NCBI GenBank assembly: GCA_023150345.1
Contig: JAKLLB010000017.1
Coordinates: 1-54,733 of the forward strand
Reading direction: 5' to 3'
Source: Aquabacterium sp.
Lineage (GTDB): Bacteria; Pseudomonadota; Gammaproteobacteria; Burkholderiales; Burkholderiaceae_C
DNA: 54,733 nucleotides
The notes beneath the pieces are model-generated. The model saw only the letters and a list, made by a program, of their open reading frames with translations. It did no database searches and was not told the origin of the DNA. How positions within the stretch are numbered: position 1 is the stretch's first letter; each line of letters starts with the position of its first letter. The position numbers and the translations under genes were made by a program. Of the stretch, positions 42,723-51,012 are shown in pieces.

Positions 42723-44171
42723 GTGGCCTGCTCCTGCGTTGCGGCCAGCGGCCCCGATGGCGGCCGCGCTTCACCCAGTACCGTGTTCACAGTGCCAGCC
42801 ATCCACGACGAACTCCGCACCCGCCTGACCGCTCTGCACGCGGCGTTGCGCCGTCACCCGCGCCGGGTGGCACTCACGCTGGGCCTGCTGCTGGGCGGCT
42901 CGGCCGTCACGGCCTTCGGCATTGCCCCGTTGGCCCCGGATGCAGCCGACCTGCCACGTCGACTCGTGACCGAGGAAGTGACCCCGGCGGGTGTGCAGCA
43001 GCAGATCGAGGCACTGGCGCTGCATAACCTGCAGCTCACGCGAAGCGACCTGACCCGTGCCAGCGATACAGCGGACAGCCTGCTTCGCCGGCTGGGCGTG
43101 GTCGATGCGCAGGCTGCGATCTTTATCCGCGGTGACCGTGACGCGCGGCGACTGCTCGAGGGCCGCACGGGCAAGATGGTGCAGGCCCAGACCGACTCCG
43201 ACGGTACGCTCGTGCGCCTCGTCGCGCGGTACCCAGCGCTCGACAGTGCCCGAGCGCTCACGCACTTCACGAGGCTGGTGATCGAGCGGCGCGACAACCG
43301 GTTCGTCAGCCGGTTGGAGACGGGCGAGTTGGTGGGTCAGGTTCGCTTGGGCAGCGGCACGATTCGCAGTTCATTGTTCGCGGCCACCGACGAAGCCCAG
43401 TTGCCCGATGCGATCGCCACGCAAATGGTCGACATCTTCTCGACCGACATCGACTTCCATCGACAGTTGCGCAAGGGCGACACCTTCAGCCTGGTGTTCG
43501 AGGCGCTGACCGCAGACGACCAACCCATCAACTGGGGTGAAGGCACGGGCCGCGTGCTGGCCGCCGAGTTCATCAACAACGGGCGCAGCCACCAGGCGGT
43601 GTGGTTCCAGGATTCCGGTTCCGGGCGCGGTGCGTACTTCAGCCCGGATGGCCAGAGCAAGCGCCGCGCGTTCCTGGCCAGCCCGATGGAGTTCTCGCGC
43701 GTGACGTCGGGATTTGCGATGCGTCTGCATCCGATACTGAACACCTGGCGTGCACACAACGGTGTCGACTACGGCGCGCCCACCGGCACGCCGGTGCGCA
43801 CGGTCGGCGATGGCTTCGTCGACTTCGCCGGCAGACAGAACGGCTACGGCAACGTGGTGGTCGTGCGCCATGCGCAGGGCAAGACCACGTTGTATGCACA
43901 CCTGAGCAAGATGGAAGTGCGCAAAGGCCAGGCGGTCGAACAAGGCCAGCGCATCGGCCTGGTGGGAGCCACCGGCTGGGCCACCGGACCGCATCTGCAC
44001 TTCGAATTCCGCGTCAACGGCCGCCTCGAGGACCCGATGAAGGTGGCCCGCACCGCAGAGACCTTCACGATCGAGGGTGCGCAGCGCCTGGCCTTCCAGC
44101 AAACCGCAGCCGCTGCGCAAGTCCGGCTCGATCTGGCCGAAACCGTCGGTGGGCACACCGCCACCGACTGA
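42723..44171 (+). CDS. M23 family metallopeptidase
   Basis: 482 aa from GTG at 42723, which follows GAGGAG; later GTGs lack such a site. One N-terminal membrane helix (about 50-67) anchors a periplasmic protein. The middle (about 75-320) is the OapA/NlpD-like region; the LytM domain (about 325-430) carries the zinc ligands H345 and D349 in HNGVDYG, H426 in HLHFE, and the catalytic H393 in YAHLSK. All residues needed for peptidoglycan endopeptidase activity are present. It runs into anmK, linking wall cleavage with wall recycling. Confidence 0.93.
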   Translation: MACSCVAASGPDGGRASPSTVFTVPAIHDELRTRLTALHAALRRHPRRVALTLGLLLGGSAVTAFGIAPLAPDAADLPRRLVTEEVTPAGVQQQIEALALHNLQLTRSDLTRASDTADSLLRRLGVVDAQAAIFIRGDRDARRLLEGRTGKMVQAQTDSDGTLVRLVARYPALDSARALTHFTRLVIERRDNRFVSRLETGELVGQVRLGSGTIRSSLFAATDEAQLPDAIATQMVDIFSTDIDFHRQLRKGDTFSLVFEALTADDQPINWGEGTGRVLAAEFINNGRSHQAVWFQDSGSGRGAYFSPDGQSKRRAFLASPMEFSRVTSGFAMRLHPILNTWRAHNGVDYGAPTGTPVRTVGDGFVDFAGRQNGYGNVVVVRHAQGKTTLYAHLSKMEVRKGQAVEQGQRIGLVGATGWATGPHLHFEFRVNGRLEDPMKVARTAETFTIEGAQRLAFQQTAAAAQVRLDLAETVGGHTATD

Positions 44172-45306
44172 CCGCTGCGGCGCTGAGCGGCCCGCACCGA
44201 TCTACCTGGGCCTGATGTCGGGCACTTCGCTCGACGGCGTCGACGCCGTCGCCGTGCGTTTCGATCCCAATGGCGCCATGCGGGTTCTGGGGCATGTCCA
44301 CGAAGCCCTGCCACAGGCGTTGAGCACCGAGTTGCTTGCGCTGAACTCATCGGGACCGAACGAGCTGCACCGTGCGGCCCTGGCCGCCAACGCCGTCGCC
44401 TCCACCTATGCGCGGGCCGTTGCCCGGCTGTTGTCGGCCGCCGCATTGGCCCCCGACCAGGTGCGTGCACTGGGCGCCCACGGCCAGACCGTGCGCCACC
44501 GGCCAGGTGAGTTCGACGGCACCGGCTACACGGTACAGCTGCTCAACGGTGCGCTCCTGGCCGAACTGGCCGGCATCGACGTCGTATGCGACCTGCGCAG
44601 CCGAGACGTAGCGGCCGGCGGCCAAGGTGCACCGCTGGTGCCAGCCTTCCATGCCGCACGCTTCGCGCGACCGGGACAGACCGTGACCGTGCTCAACATC
44701 GGTGGCATCGCCAACATCAGCGTGCTCGGCGACGACACCACCGTACTGGGATTCGACTGCGGCCCCGGCAACGTCTTGCTTGACCACTGGTGCATGTGCC
44801 ACCGGGGCAGACCATACGATGCCGACGGCGCCTGGGCCGCTGGCGGCACGGTTCAGCCGCAGTTGCTCAACGCATTGCTGGACGAGCCGTTTTTCCGACG
44901 CCAGCCGCCCAAGAGCACCGGGCGCGACCTCTTCAATGCGGCATGGCTTGGTGCACGCCTGTCTGGCAGCGCACCCATGCAACCACAGGACGTGCAGGCC
45001 ACCCTGGCGGAGTTCACGGCCACGGCCGCGGCGCAGGCGGTGCGGTCGCACGCCCAAGCGGCCCGCCGCGTTCTCGTCTGTGGCGGCGGCGCATTCAATC
45101 GCGATCTGCTGCGCCGCCTTGCCGCGCAGCTACCCGACGTGGCGGTGACGATCACCGACGACGAGGGGCTGCCCGCGATGCAGGTGGAGGCCTGCGCCTT
45201 CGCCTGGCTGGCACGTTGTCATGTCGAGCGCGTGTCCGCCAGCCGCCCCGAGGTCACGGGTGCCCGCGGCGCAAGGCTGCTGGGCGCGCTTTATCCGGCC
45301 GGGTAG
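44149..45306 (+). CDS. anmK: Anhydro-N-acetylmuramic acid kinase
   Basis: 385 aa; converts 1,6-anhydro-MurNAc released during wall turnover to MurNAc-6-phosphate. Motifs: YLGLMSGTSLDGVD (ATP phosphate loop), GAHGQTVRHRP, NIGGIANISVL, FDCGPGNVLLD with the catalytic-Asp region, and VCGGGAFNRDL. Start choice is uncertain: no ATG precedes YLGLMSGTS, so GTG at 44149 (23 bp inside the M23 gene) is taken; GTG at 44077 is the alternative. Ends just before a GC hairpin and the convergent erpA. Confidence 0.93.
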   Translation: MGTPPPTDRCGAERPAPIYLGLMSGTSLDGVDAVAVRFDPNGAMRVLGHVHEALPQALSTELLALNSSGPNELHRAALAANAVASTYARAVARLLSAAALAPDQVRALGAHGQTVRHRPGEFDGTGYTVQLLNGALLAELAGIDVVCDLRSRDVAAGGQGAPLVPAFHAARFARPGQTVTVLNIGGIANISVLGDDTTVLGFDCGPGNVLLDHWCMCHRGRPYDADGAWAAGGTVQPQLLNALLDEPFFRRQPPKSTGRDLFNAAWLGARLSGSAPMQPQDVQATLAEFTATAAAQAVRSHAQAARRVLVCGGGAFNRDLLRRLAAQLPDVAVTITDDEGLPAMQVEACAFAWLARCHVERVSASRPEVTGARGARLLGALYPAG

Positions 45307-45317
45307 GAGCGCCACCG

Positions 45318-45339
45318 GACGCGGCACGCCGGCCGCGTC
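45318..45339. terminator. Possible shared hairpin between anmK and erpA
   Basis: GACGCGGC and GCCGCGTC form an 8-bp stem with a 6-base loop midway between two convergent stop codons. There is no T-run on either strand, so it is a weak terminator candidate. Confidence 0.3.
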
Positions 45340-45344
45340 AGCCG

Positions 45345-45722
45345 TCAGGCCGAGAAACTCGAGCCGCAGCCGCAGGTGGTGGACGCGTTCGGGTTCTTGA
45401 TGACGAATTGCGCGCCTTGCAGATCGTCCTTGTAGTCGATCTCGGCGCCCACCAGGTACTGCAGGCTCATCGCGTCGATCAGCAACGTGACGCCGTTCTT
45501 CGTCATTTGGGTGTCGTCTTCGTTGACGGCTTCGTCGAACGTAAAACCATACTGGAATCCCGAGCAGCCGCCGCCTTGGACGAACACGCGCAGCTTCAGA
45601 TCCGGGTTGCCCTCTTCAGCCACCAGCTCGGCCACCTTGGACGCTGCACTGTCGGTGAAGATCAACGGTGCCGGTGGGGCAAGGGGAGCGGATTCGGCGC
45701 GGGCGTCGGCAATTGCGTTCAT
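45345..45722 (-). CDS. erpA: Iron-sulfur cluster insertion protein
   Basis: 125 aa A-type carrier that delivers Fe-S clusters to targets such as IspG. Conserved cysteines C53 ([11 protein letters not shown]), C117 and C119 (TTCGCGSSF) are all present. Start at 45722 ([10 protein letters not shown]) follows GGAG at 9 bp. Length is slightly above the E. coli 114 aa because of an Ala/Pro-rich N-terminus. Confidence 0.96.
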   Translation of the reverse strand: MNAIADARAESAPLAPPAPLIFTDSAASKVAELVAEEGNPDLKLRVFVQGGGCSGFQYGFTFDEAVNEDDTQMTKNGVTLLIDAMSLQYLVGAEIDYKDDLQGAQFVIKNPNASTTCGCGSSFSA

Positions 45723-45769
45723 GAGGACTCCGAAATTGATGAGCAAGCAGATCTTGAAGATCGGTTCTG

Positions 45770-45793
45770 CCGGCGCACGCTCGGATGCGCCGG
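45770..45793 (-). other. Hairpin between bactofilin and erpA
   Basis: CCGGCGCA and TGCGCCGG are 8-bp arms around 8 bases, between the bactofilin stop and the erpA start. It could be a processing or weak termination site; no T-run follows on the minus strand. Confidence 0.3.
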
Positions 45794-45830
45794 ACCGGTC
45801 AAGAGGCGATGGGCATGCACCGCCCGGGTA

Positions 45831-46229
45831 TCAGACGTCATTCGACGCCGCCAGCGTCAGCGCGGGTCGGTCCGCCGACTTCAACGGCCGCAACTCACCC
45901 TCGATCAGGGCGCCAGGATGCATTTCAAGCACCGCATAGCGCACATCACCGACGATGCGGGCATTGGGCTGAAGTTCAAGCAGTTCGGTTGCCTCTACCG
46001 GGCCAAGCACTTGGCCGTTGATGATCACATGCGCGGCCTTCACCTTGCCCTGGACCCGGGCTTTCTCGCTGATCACCAGCATGCTCGGATGATCGGCATC
46101 GGCCACCACGTCACCGTGGACCTCGCCGTCTATGCGCAAACCCTCACGGAAGCGGATCGTGCCCTGGAGAGCGGAACCCTCGCCCAGCAGAGACCGAATC
46201 GACGGCTGCGACTTCTTGCGATTCCACAT
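45831..46229 (-). CDS. Bactofilin (polymer-forming cytoskeletal protein)
   Basis: 132 aa. A short N-terminus is followed by the beta-helical bactofilin domain (about 16-118): LLGEGSALQGTIRFREGLRIDGEVHGDV..., with repeating G-x-(V/I) turns, then a short hydrophilic tail. Bactofilins assemble nucleotide-free filaments and often sit by M23 peptidase genes to localise wall remodelling; an M23 gene is 1.7 kb away here. Start at 46229 follows AGGAGGTCG. Confidence 0.93.
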   Translation of the reverse strand: MWNRKKSQPSIRSLLGEGSALQGTIRFREGLRIDGEVHGDVVADADHPSMLVISEKARVQGKVKAAHVIINGQVLGPVEATELLELQPNARIVGDVRYAVLEMHPGALIEGELRPLKSADRPALTLAASNDV

Positions 46230-46258
46230 GATTCGACCTCCTGGGCGGCGGTTGGGCT

Positions 46259-46966
46259 TCACAGCCGCGCCATTTGCGTGGCGCGAACCTCACCGCCTTC
46301 GTCCAGCACCCTGACTTGTACCGTTTTTACCACGGCCTGCGGCGGATGCTCGATTTCGCCTTCGACACGGGCATAGGGCGCCACGCGCAATGGCTGTGAA
46401 CCCTGAGGGGCGCCGGTGGCCCATGGCTTGCCGTCCAGTGTGCCCGCCAGCGTGAACTCGAAGCGGCCGCTGAACGGGGGCGCACCCTTGCGGTTCTGCA
46501 TCACCAGCAGCTGGTAGCTCAGGCGACCCGGCACATGTGCCTGCACCTGGATGGCACGCACCGCCAAGCCCTCGCCGCCAGCAGGCAACAAGCGCTCGAA
46601 GAAGCCCAGATCGGCTCGCAGTGCCAGGTTGGCGCCCTCGAGCTGCTTGACCTGCTGGGCCAGTTGTTCCTGTGCCGCGCGCTCGGCCTTGATCAGGCTG
46701 TCAGCGGTGTGTGCCAGCGCGGTGGCGCGGTCGCGCTCGGCACGCAGTTGCTGCGCGTCGGCCCGCAGCCGCGCGAGCTCTTCGGACGAGCCGCGCTCCA
46801 GGCCGGCAATGTCCTTGCCGAGTTCGAACGCCCACAGCGCGATGGCCGCCGAGAAGCCGAGAACCACTGCCACCGCCGCCCAGCGCACCGGCCATGGCAG
46901 ATGGCTGCGCACGATGACCCTGGGCGCGCTGATCGTCAGGCGTCGACGCAACAATTTCAATCGCAT
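46259..46966 (-). CDS. DUF6776-type membrane protein with coiled coil
   Basis: 235 aa. N-terminal basic stretch (MRLKLLRRRLTI), one membrane helix at about 28-48, a coiled coil at about 50-105 (ELARLRADAQQLRAERDRAT...), then a beta-rich periplasmic domain ending near EVRATQMARL. This family sits beside bactofilin and rpsI in Burkholderiales. Function unknown; the fold suggests a periplasmic scaffold linked with the bactofilin 29 bp downstream, with which it is probably co-transcribed. Confidence 0.8.
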   Translation of the reverse strand: MRLKLLRRRLTISAPRVIVRSHLPWPVRWAAVAVVLGFSAAIALWAFELGKDIAGLERGSSEELARLRADAQQLRAERDRATALAHTADSLIKAERAAQEQLAQQVKQLEGANLALRADLGFFERLLPAGGEGLAVRAIQVQAHVPGRLSYQLLVMQNRKGAPPFSGRFEFTLAGTLDGKPWATGAPQGSQPLRVAPYARVEGEIEHPPQAVVKTVQVRVLDEGGEVRATQMARL

Positions 46967-46995
46967 CGGGTCCGGGCTCGGCTGAGGTTCGCAGG

Positions 46996-47025
46996 CGCCA
47001 AAGGCCGCGCGGGCGGCCTTTGGCG
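46996..47025 (-). terminator. 13-bp perfect hairpin downstream of rpsI
   Basis: CGCCAAAGGCCGC and its exact complement enclose a GCGG loop. On the minus strand it lies 91 bp after rpsI and 29 bp before the DUF6776 start. No T-run follows, so it may be a Rho-assisted stop or an mRNA-stabilising stem. Confidence 0.45.
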
Positions 47026-47116
47026 GGTTGCGCATGGTGCCGCGCAAACGGCAGTGGCGCCAGCGGGCGCCGTGCCAGCGCAACTGCGCCGCCGCACAAT
47101 GCGGCAGCGCGCAGGT

Positions 47117-47509
47117 TCAGCGCTTGCTGAACTGCTTGCGGCGACGAGCGCCGTGCAGGCCGACCTTCTTGCGCTCGACCTCGCGGGCATCGCGGGTCAC
47201 GAAGCCCGCCCGGCTCAGATCGCCCTTCAGGGCCGCGTCGTAGTCGATCAGCGCGCGGGTGATGCCATGGCGCACCGCTCCGGCCTGGCCGGACTCGCCG
47301 CCACCACGGACGTTGACCTGGATGTCGAAGGCGACCTCGTTGTTCGTGAGCATCAGCGGCTGCTTGACGATCATGATCGAGGTCTGGCGACCGAAGTACT
47401 GGTCAACCGGCTTGCCGTTGACCGTGATCTGGCCTTCACCCTTCTTGATGAAGACGCGCGCCACCGACGACTTGCGGCGGCCAGTGCCGTAATTCCAATT
47501 ACCGATCAT
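47117..47509 (-). CDS. rpsI: 30S ribosomal protein S9
   Basis: 130 aa. Begins [20 protein letters not shown] and ends in the basic tail [11 protein letters not shown] that reaches the P-site tRNA. Full length and canonical. Nine bp after rplM in the conserved bicistronic operon. Confidence 0.98.
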   Translation of the reverse strand: MIGNWNYGTGRRKSSVARVFIKKGEGQITVNGKPVDQYFGRQTSIMIVKQPLMLTNNEVAFDIQVNVRGGGESGQAGAVRHGITRALIDYDAALKGDLSRAGFVTRDAREVERKKVGLHGARRRKQFSKR

Positions 47510-47518
47510 GGCCGCTCC

Positions 47519-47947
47519 TTAGATTTCCAGCGCCTTGGGCTGCTGGGCGGTGTGCGGGTGCGCACCACCGGCATACACCTTCAGCTTCTTGATCATCGCG
47601 TAGCCCAGCGGGCCCTTGGGCAGCATGCCCTTGACCGCCTTCTCGAGCGCGCGACCCGGATGCCGGGCCTGCATGTCCTTGAACTTGGTGGCGTAGATGC
47701 CGCCCGGGTGGCCCGAATGGCGGTAGTACACCTTGTCATTGGCCTTGTTGCCGGTGACGCGGAGCTTGTCGGCGTTGACGACGATGATGAAATCACCGGT
47801 ATCGACGTGAGGCGTGTAAATGGCCTTGTGCTTGCCGCGCAGACGGAGTGCCACTTCGCTGGCGACACGTCCGAGCACCTTGTCGGTGGCATCGAGCACA
47901 AACCACTCGTGCTTCACTTCGGCCGGCTTGGCGCTGAAGGTCTTCAT
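47519..47947 (-). CDS. rplM: 50S ribosomal protein L13
   Basis: 142 aa, canonical: [71 protein letters not shown]. First gene of rplM-rpsI. Preceded by a leader of about 275 nt (see 47948-48222). Confidence 0.98.
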   Translation of the reverse strand: MKTFSAKPAEVKHEWFVLDATDKVLGRVASEVALRLRGKHKAIYTPHVDTGDFIIVVNADKLRVTGNKANDKVYYRHSGHPGGIYATKFKDMQARHPGRALEKAVKGMLPKGPLGYAMIKKLKVYAGGAHPHTAQQPKALEI

Positions 47948-48222
47948 GAGGGTCTTTCAATGTGGGCGCGCCGCCTGGATTGCAGCAGGCTCGCCCGATG
48001 ACGGCGACACATGCACCAGACGCACGCACAGGGCATGCGCACCGGACATGCACACCAGGCACGCGAAGGCATTGCTTATGAGGGCAACCTCTTCGAATGG
48101 CCCGATCGAACAGCTCGATTGGACAGCCAGATCGAGTCGCCAGTACGGCCAGTACGAATAGCCAGTACACGCAGACTCAACTTGACGGCCAGTGCGCTCT
48201 TCCCTCGCCGAATAGGGAAAAG
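47948..48222 (-). promoter_or_regulatory. Long rplM-rpsI leader with GTACTGGC repeats
   Basis: From a likely start near 48222 to the rplM ATG there are about 275 nt without a supported gene. On the RNA strand the 5' end can fold CTTTTCCCT/AGGGAAGAG (about 48199-48223), followed by GCACTGGC and three GTACTGGC copies (48168-48161, 48155-48148, 48146-48139), then GATCGA-type inverted repeats (about 48110-48135). L13 autoregulates its operon through the leader in E. coli; a comparable role here is inference. Confidence 0.4.
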
Positions 48223-48228
48223 CCCGAG

Positions 48229-48251
48229 AGTATAGCCCAATCGCGGCAGTC
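48229..48251 (-). promoter_or_regulatory. Likely promoter of rplM-rpsI
   Basis: On the minus strand a good -10, TATACT (48234-48229), with GTGATT at 17 bp (about 3/6 of a -35). A better TTGACT lies only 13 bp upstream. It faces away from the GNAT gene. Confidence 0.45.
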
Positions 48252-48340
48252 AATCACGCTGGCGTTCGCAGCCAGCCGCGCAGGCGACACACACGGCGAA
48301 CGGATGTCGTTTAGAGTAAGGGTAATCACTGAGATGCGCC

Positions 48341-49075
48341 ATGAACAACGCCACCGACACCCACGACCCAGCCGCGGGTGAGTTCCGCGACCGCGACGCC
48401 GCGCTGGAAGCTGCGCTGCCGCGCCAGCCCGTGCAGCCGCCACGGCTGGCCTGGATTCCGATCCGCGCGCTGGGGCCCGGGCACCGTCCCCGGATCCTGC
48501 AGCATCTGCTGGCGCTGTCCGAGCACGACCGCTACCTGCGATTCGGATTCCTGGCAACCGACGAACAGGTGGCCCGCTACGTCGATTCGCTGGATTTCAC
48601 CCGCGACGAGGTGTTCGGGGTGTACAACCGCCGTCTGCAGCTGGTGGCGGTCGCCCACCTGGCCTACCCGCCCGAGGGCGATGCTGCGCCTGTGGCGGCT
48701 GAGTTCGGTGGCTCGGTGTCATCGCACCTGCGAGGCCGCGGATACGGCGCCCGCCTGTTCGAGCACGCCATGCTCCACGCCCGCAACCGCGGCCTGGACA
48801 CGCTGTTCATCCACGCCCTCAGCGAAAACACCGCCATGCTGCGCATCGCCCGCAAGGCGGGCGGCAAGGTCGAGCGCGCCGGGGGCGAGTCCGATGCCTA
48901 TGTCAAGCTGCCGCCGGAAACGCTGGCCTCCCAGGTCGAGCAACTGGTCGGCGACGGCGCCGCTGAGCTGGACTACCGACTCAAACAGCAGGCGCGCGCG
49001 GTGCGAACGCTGCTGGGCGCGCTGGACGAGGTTCGCCAGGGCGTCGCGAAGTCCGGTCAGGCCGGTCAGGGTTGA
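48341..49075 (+). CDS. GNAT family N-acetyltransferase
   Basis: 244 aa cytosolic protein. The GNAT fold covers about 35-190: IPIRALGPGHRPRILQHLLAL at the start, EVFGVYNRRLQLVAVAHLAY for strands 2-4, the acetyl-CoA loop HLRGRGYGARLFEHA (about 128-142) and a following ENTAMLRIARKAGG. The C-terminal 50 residues are helical and outside the fold. The acceptor substrate is unknown. Confidence 0.88.
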   Translation: MNNATDTHDPAAGEFRDRDAALEAALPRQPVQPPRLAWIPIRALGPGHRPRILQHLLALSEHDRYLRFGFLATDEQVARYVDSLDFTRDEVFGVYNRRLQLVAVAHLAYPPEGDAAPVAAEFGGSVSSHLRGRGYGARLFEHAMLHARNRGLDTLFIHALSENTAMLRIARKAGGKVERAGGESDAYVKLPPETLASQVEQLVGDGAAELDYRLKQQARAVRTLLGALDEVRQGVAKSGQAGQG

Positions 49076-49169
49076 CCCGCCCCGGATTCCCGGGGTAAAG
49101 CAGGCTGGTAACAGCCTGCAACGGGGTTCGCCCCATGGGCGAGGGGCGGTGCCTGGCTCGGCCCCCGCA

Positions 49170-49175
49170 TATGAT
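49170..49175 (+). promoter_or_regulatory. -10-like hexamer near the DUF2726 start
   Basis: TATGAT, 11 bp before the first ATG and 14 bp before a second in-frame ATG; no Shine-Dalgarno. It would give a leader of fewer than ten bases. Confidence 0.28.
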
Positions 49176-49186
49176 GTGACGGCACC

Positions 49187-49978
49187 ATGATGCAGCAGAC
49201 CCTACCGTGGATCATCGCGCTGGTCGCCGTGGCCGTGCTCGCGCCGATGGCCGTCTGGCTGGCGCTGCGCCCGCGTCGACCGGCCCAACCCAAACCGCTG
49301 CCAACCGAGTGGGCGCTGACGGCGCGACCGGTGTTCAGCAACGACGAGCGGCGCGTATACCGCCAGCTGCGCGAGGCGCTGCCGCACCACATCGTGCTGT
49401 CCAAGCTGCCCCTGGTGCGGTTCTGCCAACCCAACGATCCGCAGCAGGTGCGCTATTGGTTTGACCTGCTGGGCTCGATCCACGTCACCTTTGCCGTGTG
49501 CAGCGCCAACGGCCGCGTGCTGGCCGCCATCGATCTCGCAGGCGACCGCACCAACCAGTCGCGGACGCTGCAGATCAAGCAGGCAGTGCTGGGCGCCTGC
49601 CGGGTGCGCTACCTGCGGTGCCCGATCGACCACCTGCCGTCCATCCCGGAACTGCAACTGCTGGTGCCGCAAAGCGCAGCGGCCACGCGGGGCCCGCAGC
49701 CGGCACCCGCCATCTATCGCGCGCATGAAACGCTGACCACTTCGGTGGCCTCGCGCCGCCGCGAGCGCACCACGCTGTGGCAGGACTCTGGCTTCTTCCA
49801 CGACTCCTTCTTCTCGCCCGATCGCCGGGCGGACGCCCCCGGCAGCGAGCACGGGGGGCTGAGCTCCGGTTTCGGCAGCTTGCAGGGCGCGCCGGACGAA
49901 GGCCCCCCCACCGTGCCCCCACGCGACATCGACCCCGGTGCGCCGGACGGCCCTCGTCCGCCGATCGTGCGTCATTGA
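49187..49978 (+). CDS. DUF2726 domain protein with N-terminal membrane anchor
   Basis: 263 aa. One helix at about 7-27 is followed by a DUF2726 domain (about 45-160: VFSNDERRVYRQLREALP, VLSKLPLVRF, WFDLLGSIHVTFAVCSANGRVLAAIDL), a restriction-endonuclease-like fold of unknown activity. The last 90 residues are low-complexity, Gly/Pro/Asp/Arg-rich and probably disordered. In this family the conserved Asp in FDLL and the AIDLAG stretch could correspond to nuclease core positions; that is inference. Confidence 0.8.
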   Translation: MMQQTLPWIIALVAVAVLAPMAVWLALRPRRPAQPKPLPTEWALTARPVFSNDERRVYRQLREALPHHIVLSKLPLVRFCQPNDPQQVRYWFDLLGSIHVTFAVCSANGRVLAAIDLAGDRTNQSRTLQIKQAVLGACRVRYLRCPIDHLPSIPELQLLVPQSAAATRGPQPAPAIYRAHETLTTSVASRRRERTTLWQDSGFFHDSFFSPDRRADAPGSEHGGLSSGFGSLQGAPDEGPPTVPPRDIDPGAPDGPRPPIVRH

Positions 49979-49980
49979 CG

Positions 49981-51012
49981 TTGACCACGCCGAGCGCACC
50001 CGCCAGCCGCCATCCATACGAGCGGCTCACGCCGCACGGCGTGCTTGCCGCCCTGGAGGCCGTGGGCCTGCGTGGCGACGGCCGCCTGCTGCAGCTCAAC
50101 AGCTATGAGAACCGGGTGTTCCTCGTCCATCTCGAGGACGGCAGCCCGGCCGTGGCCAAGTTCTACCGCCCCGGACGTTGGACCGACGCGCAGATCCTGG
50201 AGGAGCACGCCTACGCCCTGGAACTGCAGGCCGAAGAAGTGCCGGTGGTCGCACCCATGCTGTTGCCCGGCGGTGCCACGCTGGCCCACCATGGGCTCGA
50301 TGGCCAGGACTTCCGCTACGCCGTGTACCCACGCTGTGCCGGCCATGGCCCCGAGCTGGACGATCCGCAGGTGTTGCAATGGCTGGGCCGGTTTATCGCC
50401 CGGCTGCACCAGGTTGGCGAGCGCACCGCATTCGCACATCGGCGCATGCTGACGCCCCGGACCTGGGGCCACGATGCCGTGGCGCGTGTGCTGGCGCTGG
50501 ACATGATCGACCCGGCCCAGCGCCCGGGCTGGGAAGCGGCCTGCAGAGCCGCACTGCAGCGGGTGGATGCGGCCTTCGAGCAGGTCCGGCCCCTGGTGCA
50601 ATTGCGCCTGCACGGCGACTGCCACCCCGGCAACCTGCTGTGGCGTGCCGACGGCCCGCACGCGGTGGACCTGGACGACGCCTGCACCGGGCCGGCGGTG
50701 CAAGACCTGTGGATGCTGCTGTCGGGCACACGCGAGGCGATGGCCACGCAACTGGCCCATGTGCTGGACGGCTACCGGGCGCTGCGGCCGTTCGACGCCC
50801 GGGAGCTGGCGCTGATCGAGCCCCTGCGCACGTTGCGCATGATCCACCACAGCGCCTGGCTGGCCGAGCGCTGGACCGACCCGGCGTTTCCGGCCGCCTT
50901 CCCGTGGTTCGGCACAGCCAGCTACTGGGGCCAGCAGGCGCAGCAGATGCGCGAGCAGATCGAGGCGATGGACGAGCCGCCTTTGGCGTGCGCGCCCGTC
51001 ACGGCCGCCTGA
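49981..51012 (+). CDS. srkA: Stress response serine/threonine kinase, SrkA (YihE) type
   Basis: 343 aa protein kinase of the aminoglycoside-phosphotransferase fold; SrkA counters stress-induced death through the MazEF pathway in E. coli. Motifs: LNSYENRVFLVHLEDG, VAKFYRPGRWTDAQILEEHAYALEL with the ATP lysine, catalytic LHGDCHPGNLLW (Brenner box) and VDLDDACTGPAVQDLWML with the metal Asp. The start is taken as TTG at 49981, 2 bp after the DUF2726 stop, because family alignment needs the PYERLTPHGVLAAL segment and no ATG is available. Ends directly against the convergent htpG stop. Confidence 0.92.
   Translation: MTTPSAPASRHPYERLTPHGVLAALEAVGLRGDGRLLQLNSYENRVFLVHLEDGSPAVAKFYRPGRWTDAQILEEHAYALELQAEEVPVVAPMLLPGGATLAHHGLDGQDFRYAVYPRCAGHGPELDDPQVLQWLGRFIARLHQVGERTAFAHRRMLTPRTWGHDAVARVLALDMIDPAQRPGWEAACRAALQRVDAAFEQVRPLVQLRLHGDCHPGNLLWRADGPHAVDLDDACTGPAVQDLWMLLSGTREAMATQLAHVLDGYRALRPFDARELALIEPLRTLRMIHHSAWLAERWTDPAFPAAFPWFGTASYWGQQAQQMREQIEAMDEPPLACAPVTAA

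Noticed and set aside
46996-47025. Classical intrinsic terminator of rpsI
   Set aside because: The stem is perfect but there is no T-run, so it is listed only as a hairpin of uncertain role.
47793-48253. Short open frames in the rplM leader
   Set aside because: They overlap rplM or each other, have no ribosome site and no similarity; the region is better read as untranslated leader.
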